From the NCBI RefSeq assembly GCF_027533625.1, contig NZ_JAQAGZ010000004.1:1-64000 (forward strand): 64,000 nt of DNA, in the 5' to 3' direction. Below the pieces are notes generated by a model, which was given only the letters and a program-made list of their open reading frames with translations, was not told the origin of the DNA and searched no databases. Each line of letters opens with the position of its first letter. The stretch's first letter is position 1. Both the position numbers and the translations under genes were made by a program. Of the stretch, positions 60,344-64,000 are shown piece by piece. The DNA is from Paenibacillus gyeongsangnamensis (lineage in GTDB: Bacteria; Bacillota; Bacilli; Paenibacillales; NBRC-103111).

Positions 60344-62875
60344 CTACCAATTGATTTGTAAATGTCCGTTCTCTTCCGCCGCTTCGGCGTTTCCGGCGTT
60401 ATCGCTGTTCTTTTGACTGCGAATGCTCGACTTCACTTCGGGCATTTGGCTGCCGGCGCCTTTGACGCTTTGCCAAATCGCCAGATTCAAGCGCTGTGCC
60501 GGCGCCCGGTCTTCGACCGAAAAGTCCATGGCAGACGATTCGGCGGCTAACGGAGCGTTTGGCTTGTTCACTTCGTCAAGCGATTGTTTCGGCGTGATCG
60601 CATCGTACGTTTTGAAATTCGGTTTGTCCGTAAACGCGTTAAACATTGGGAGAGCGGATGCGTCAAATTGCGTCAACGGCGGCACGCCAACGATCAGTTC
60701 CATCGAACGGAGCATGGAAGTGGTCGTGTAATGTGTGGAATCCACATTACCGGTTTGCGTGTAAGGACTGATTACCAAGGCAACCGTACGGTGGGCGTCG
60801 ACATGATCCGATCCGTCCTGTGCGTCGTCCTCGACGACAAATATTGCCGTGTCCTTCCAGTATTTCGATTTCGATACGGTATCTACGAGGCGACCAAGGG
60901 CAAGGTCGTTGTCCGCCATCATCGCTTTTGGTGTAGGCTGGCCTACTGAAGTTCCGACCGTGTGGTCGATAGGAAGGCGGACAAGCTGTACGGTCGGCAA
61001 GTTGTCGTTGCTCTCGTATGTTTTGAATTCCTTCAGCCATTCGTCCACCCTGACTTGATCTTTAACTTTCATATCGTAGGGAGGGTAAGCCGTATCCGAG
61101 TGCTGTATCAGACCAGGCAAGCTGGACGGAAGGTAATATCCGGGATAAGCGTAAAATCCGTAGTTGCGGTAGCTGATATTGTTCTGTGCGAGCCTGTCCC
61201 AAATATACGCATTTTCAAAGTTGCCGTTCGGAATCGAAGAGATATTATCGGCGTAGGTGTCTTTAATGCGGTTCCGGCCAGAGTAGTTCGCCGGCCACGT
61301 TTTCTGCACATAAGTGTTCGCCATCCCGGCTACCGTCCAGTTCCATCCGTCCGACGAAACCTCCCCGTCCGCAAAGAAATTATCCAACGTCACAAATTGG
61401 CGTGCGAGCTGGCGGGTATTGGGCGCCGATTCCTCTCCAAAGAGATTAAGATTCGGATCTCCATTGCCTTTTCCAAGGCTCCCCAATACTTGATCGTAGG
61501 TACGGTTTTCTCTGACGACGTAGATCACATGCTTGATCGGTGAAGGATCGCCGACGTGGCGGGGAATCACTTGTTGGTCGTTGGATCCTTTGACCGTACG
61601 TACCTTATCCCGTTCGTCAAAGCCATTATTGCCTACAACCTGTTTGGTATAGTGGGCAAGCTCATTCGCGGCCGGCACATCAATAATGGAGAGAGTACCA
61701 ATCTCCATCGAACCGGAATACTGATCCGCCGGCGTCGGGTTTTTATCATAAGGGTTCGACCCGTTCGGGTTCGGTCCTGCGCCGTATCCTTTGGAGTTCG
61801 CTACATAAAGCTGTTTGCCGTCTTGCGAAACCTCAATGCCTGTCGGGTACCAGGCGGTCGGGATCATGCCTTCGATTTTGTCTTGCTTATTATCTTCGCC
61901 GTCTTTGGCGAGGCGGATGACCACGACGTCATTGTTCCCCGCGTTCGCCACATACAAGGAATTGCCGTCCGGCGAAACCGTCAGCGCATCCGGGCTGCTT
62001 CCCTCTTTTGCACCTTTGTAAGGCGCCAATTCGATGGTTCGCGCCACCTGGTTTTTGGCTGTGTCAATAACGGACACGGTATCACTATCGGTATTCGCTA
62101 CATAAAGCTCGTTTCGAACAGGATTTAACCGCATAGCACTAGGATGCGCCCCTACTTCAATAGTCCCCGAAACGGCTGCGCTGGCTGTATCGATGACCGA
62201 AACGGTTGTTCCTCCCCAATTGCTTACGTAGGCCGTCGCTCCATCTTTGGAAAGGGTAACCAAATAAGGGTTGTGTCCGACTTGTATGGTTTTTTTGACG
62301 CTGCCGCTTGGCAGGTCAATGATCGACATCGAGTCGTGCAGATTATTAGCCGCATACAGCGTCTTGCCGTCGGAGGAGATCGCAAGTCCGGCCGGGAACG
62401 TGTTCATTTTTTTACCGTTGGCATCCGTAGCCGGCATTAGGATCGGAGCCGTCTCGCTGAGCTGTTGTCCTTGTACGTCATAAACACGGATTTTGTTATT
62501 CCCGCCGCCGGAGGCATAAACCTTTTTACCGTCAGGGCTATAGACAACGCCTAAGAATAAAGCTTCGGGCGCTTTATACGGGATGGTTTGGATCACCTTG
62601 CCGCTCTTACGGTCGACTACCATAATGGACTGAGTAGACTGGCCATTGTTGCTGATCAATAACGTTTGGCCGTCGGGACTCATGGTCATTCCATATGGAC
62701 GGTCGCCGAGCTTGACTTGTTCGCCGGCAGGGGTTAGCGTCCACCCGTTGGCAAATTTGTCAACTTGAGCGCCCCAGGGGAACGGAAAGCTGTTAAAAGC
62801 GAAAGCCGTACCTGAACTAAGTACCAATGATGTCAATAGAATTCCAGAAATGAGTTTTTTCTTCTTTATTTTCAA
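60344..62875 (-). CDS. YncE-like beta-propeller/phosphoesterase fusion
   Basis: An 843-residue secreted protein. A signal peptide (ISGILLTSLVLSSGTAFA) is followed at residues 45-400 by seven or so YVTN/YncE propeller repeats (LYVANTDSDTVSVIDTAKNQ, LYVANAGNNDVVVI). A PF04185-type phosphoesterase domain follows from about 450 (HVIYVVRENRTYDQVLG, FFADGEVSSDGWNW, AIFVVEDDAQDGSDHVDAHR). It should hydrolyse phosphate esters outside the cell. TTG 62875 has AAGGAG at 9 nt. Monocistronic with its own terminator. Confidence 0.88.
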   Translation of the reverse strand: MKIKKKKLISGILLTSLVLSSGTAFAFNSFPFPWGAQVDKFANGWTLTPAGEQVKLGDRPYGMTMSPDGQTLLISNNGQSTQSIMVVDRKSGKVIQTIPYKAPEALFLGVVYSPDGKKVYASGGGNNKIRVYDVQGQQLSETAPILMPATDANGKKMNTFPAGLAISSDGKTLYAANNLHDSMSIIDLPSGSVKKTIQVGHNPYLVTLSKDGATAYVSNWGGTTVSVIDTASAAVSGTIEVGAHPSAMRLNPVRNELYVANTDSDTVSVIDTAKNQVARTIELAPYKGAKEGSSPDALTVSPDGNSLYVANAGNNDVVVIRLAKDGEDNKQDKIEGMIPTAWYPTGIEVSQDGKQLYVANSKGYGAGPNPNGSNPYDKNPTPADQYSGSMEIGTLSIIDVPAANELAHYTKQVVGNNGFDERDKVRTVKGSNDQQVIPRHVGDPSPIKHVIYVVRENRTYDQVLGSLGKGNGDPNLNLFGEESAPNTRQLARQFVTLDNFFADGEVSSDGWNWTVAGMANTYVQKTWPANYSGRNRIKDTYADNISSIPNGNFENAYIWDRLAQNNISYRNYGFYAYPGYYLPSSLPGLIQHSDTAYPPYDMKVKDQVRVDEWLKEFKTYESNDNLPTVQLVRLPIDHTVGTSVGQPTPKAMMADNDLALGRLVDTVSKSKYWKDTAIFVVEDDAQDGSDHVDAHRTVALVISPYTQTGNVDSTHYTTTSMLRSMELIVGVPPLTQFDASALPMFNAFTDKPNFKTYDAITPKQSLDEVNKPNAPLAAESSAMDFSVEDRAPAQRLNLAIWQSVKGAGSQMPEVKSSIRSQKNSDNAGNAEAAEENGHLQINW

Positions 62876-62922
62876 AGTCAACGTCTCCTTTTAAGAGAAT
62901 TGATTTCGGATGATCCATCAAC

Positions 62923-62970
62923 ATTAGCGGATACAAGGAACGATCTGGGATCGATCTTGTATCCGCTAAT
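62923..62970. terminator. 16-bp perfect inverted repeat between phosphoesterase genes
   Basis: ATTAGCGGATACAAG (62923-62937) and CTTGTATCCGCTAAT (62956-62970) form a perfect stem downstream of the phospholipase C-like gene (minus strand). The T-tract is weak, so it may also act as a protein-binding or RNA-stability element. The longest clean pairing I count is 15 bp. Confidence 0.5.
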
Positions 62971-63007
62971 ATTATTTAGTGGACGTTTGTGGCAACAATC
63001 CGGTTGC

Positions 63008-64000
63008 TTACTTTGTTTGAATTATTGTTCCTTGGTCATTTGTAGTTACCGAAAGATTCGGCAAATCTACAAGCGATTCCGCGGAGATGTAACCATGGCT
63101 GCTTGGGCTAACCCAAATGGCATCCTTCACTTTGATAGGTTTTCCATCTACTTTTACCTTATCGGAGTGCAAATTAAGTTCTACTGAATGTCCGTTGTAT
63201 TGAACTGTTACCTTTTGAGGTTTGCTGTCATAAGATACTTCAGCATTCAGGTTACGCGCAAGATCCACGATTGGAATCATTGTTTTGCCATCTTTTACAA
63301 AGGCATTTTCTCCATTTAGCCCGTGAGCAAGAAGAGCATTGTTAAACTGAACCTTAGCAGGTGTTCCCCAAGGAGATACCGACTTGCTATTGTCATCTTG
63401 ATACATATAAGGTGTAAAGTCTGGATGGTTAAAATCAAACATGTCCGTTAAATTGTTGGCGGCAGCATCACGATTGTTTAAAGCCGGTAAATTATTGTTT
63501 GTTTCAATGAACTTCAAAATGGACGTATGATCGTATTGCACATGGCTGACATAATTTTGCTTTGCATAAGGCGAAATAACCAGTGCCGGTATACGCGGAC
63601 CGTTTCCAACCAGTCCGTCCGCCGTTTTAACAGCCGCCGGTGGAGCCATATGGTCGTAAAAACCGCCGCTCTCATCATAAGTGATAATGATAGCCGTATC
63701 TTTCCAGTAAGGGCTATTCATAATTTGGTTTATCGTTTCAACGGTAAAGTCCTCGGCGGATGGTGTACTTTGATTTCCGAGGCCCGGATGCTCGTCGTCC
63801 CCATAACCGGCTTTAATAAAACTGACTTGCGGCAGAGTTCCATTTCGAAGATCTTCAGCAAAATGATTATAGTCTTTTAAGTTATTGTCATATTTTCCGT
63901 CCTCATAGTTTTGAAAATATTGGAACGGATTGTGGTGCGGTGAATATTTCAACGCCTCAGGCGAAACCGTTGAAAGGCTAGTTTTGTCCAAAGCAGGTTT
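63008..64000 (-). CDS. Phospholipase C-like phosphoesterase with stalk domain, partial
   Basis: The frame is open at the right edge, so only the C-terminal 330 residues are seen. PQVSFIKAGYGDDEHPG, IIITYDESGGFYDHMAPP, ALVISPYAKQNYVSHVQYDH and TSILKFIE are the second half of the PF04185 phosphoesterase/acid phosphatase domain. The last 100 residues (GKTMIPIVDLARNLNAEVSY and later repeats) resemble the copper amine oxidase-like stalk domain common in Paenibacillus surface proteins. It is likely secreted. It shares its catalytic family with the neighbouring fusion gene. Confidence 0.85.
   Translation of the reverse strand, partial: KPALDKTSLSTVSPEALKYSPHHNPFQYFQNYEDGKYDNNLKDYNHFAEDLRNGTLPQVSFIKAGYGDDEHPGLGNQSTPSAEDFTVETINQIMNSPYWKDTAIIITYDESGGFYDHMAPPAAVKTADGLVGNGPRIPALVISPYAKQNYVSHVQYDHTSILKFIETNNNLPALNNRDAAANNLTDMFDFNHPDFTPYMYQDDNSKSVSPWGTPAKVQFNNALLAHGLNGENAFVKDGKTMIPIVDLARNLNAEVSYDSKPQKVTVQYNGHSVELNLHSDKVKVDGKPIKVKDAIWVSPSSHGYISAESLVDLPNLSVTTNDQGTIIQTK

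Noticed and set aside
60962..61543. Plus-strand frame of 193 codons
   Set aside because: It is antisense to the phosphoesterase domain, without start signals.

Overview
The window reads as chromosome from a spore-forming Bacillota of the Paenibacillaceae type (inference). Strong AGGAGG-like ribosome binding sites, frequent TTG/GTG starts, sigma-A promoters, a T-box leader, three sets of GerA-family spore germinant receptor genes and several carbohydrate ABC importers of the LplA-LplB-YtcP type without their own ATPase all point that way. No rRNA, tRNA, CRISPR array or intact transposase was seen.

Layout. 1-2.2 kb is scarred: the 5' end of a group II intron just downstream of an intrinsic terminator, a 22-codon mini-gene, a truncated acetyltransferase, a twice-frameshifted aldo/keto reductase and a polysaccharide lyase remnant. 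2.2-14 kb is GC-richer and housekeeping in character: aldo/keto reductase, EamA exporter, two phosphotransferases, chorismate synthase, a T-box-controlled aminotransferase, a LysR regulator divergent from a branched-chain aminotransferase with a perfect LysR box between them, a BcrC-type phosphatase and two GNAT acetyltransferases.

14-23 kb is one leftward operon: binding lipoprotein, two permeases, two CehA/McbA-like metallohydrolases and a PHP phosphoesterase. One of the CehA-like proteins carries an N-terminal tyrosine-phosphatase-like domain with an intact HCx5R motif. This is the most unusual system in the window. 23-30 kb holds a third aldo/keto reductase, a ferric/phosphonate-type ABC importer behind three phased 17-bp palindromic operators, an NAD-dependent epimerase and a DUF1275 membrane protein.

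31-38 kb is a second LplABC-type importer with an alpha/beta-hydrolase (esterase-like) and a Gfo/Idh/MocA oxidoreductase. After an MFS exporter and a formamidase, 41-49.5 kb is an amino-sugar locus: MalFG-type importer, two NagA paralogues, an AllA-like cupin, NagB and a LacI regulator. A shared palindrome (core AATCGATT) occurs before the importer, before nagB and before the 31-38 kb importer, so one LacI-type protein may link them.

49.6-60.3 kb is a rearranged germinant-receptor region: a canonical gerKA-KC-KB operon, a second gerKA divergent from a tandemly duplicated gerKB-gerKC unit whose first gerKC is dead, and fragments of unrelated genes between them. 60.3-64 kb carries two secreted phosphoesterases, a beta-propeller/phosphatase fusion and a phospholipase C-like enzyme with a C-terminal stalk-like domain that runs off the right edge.
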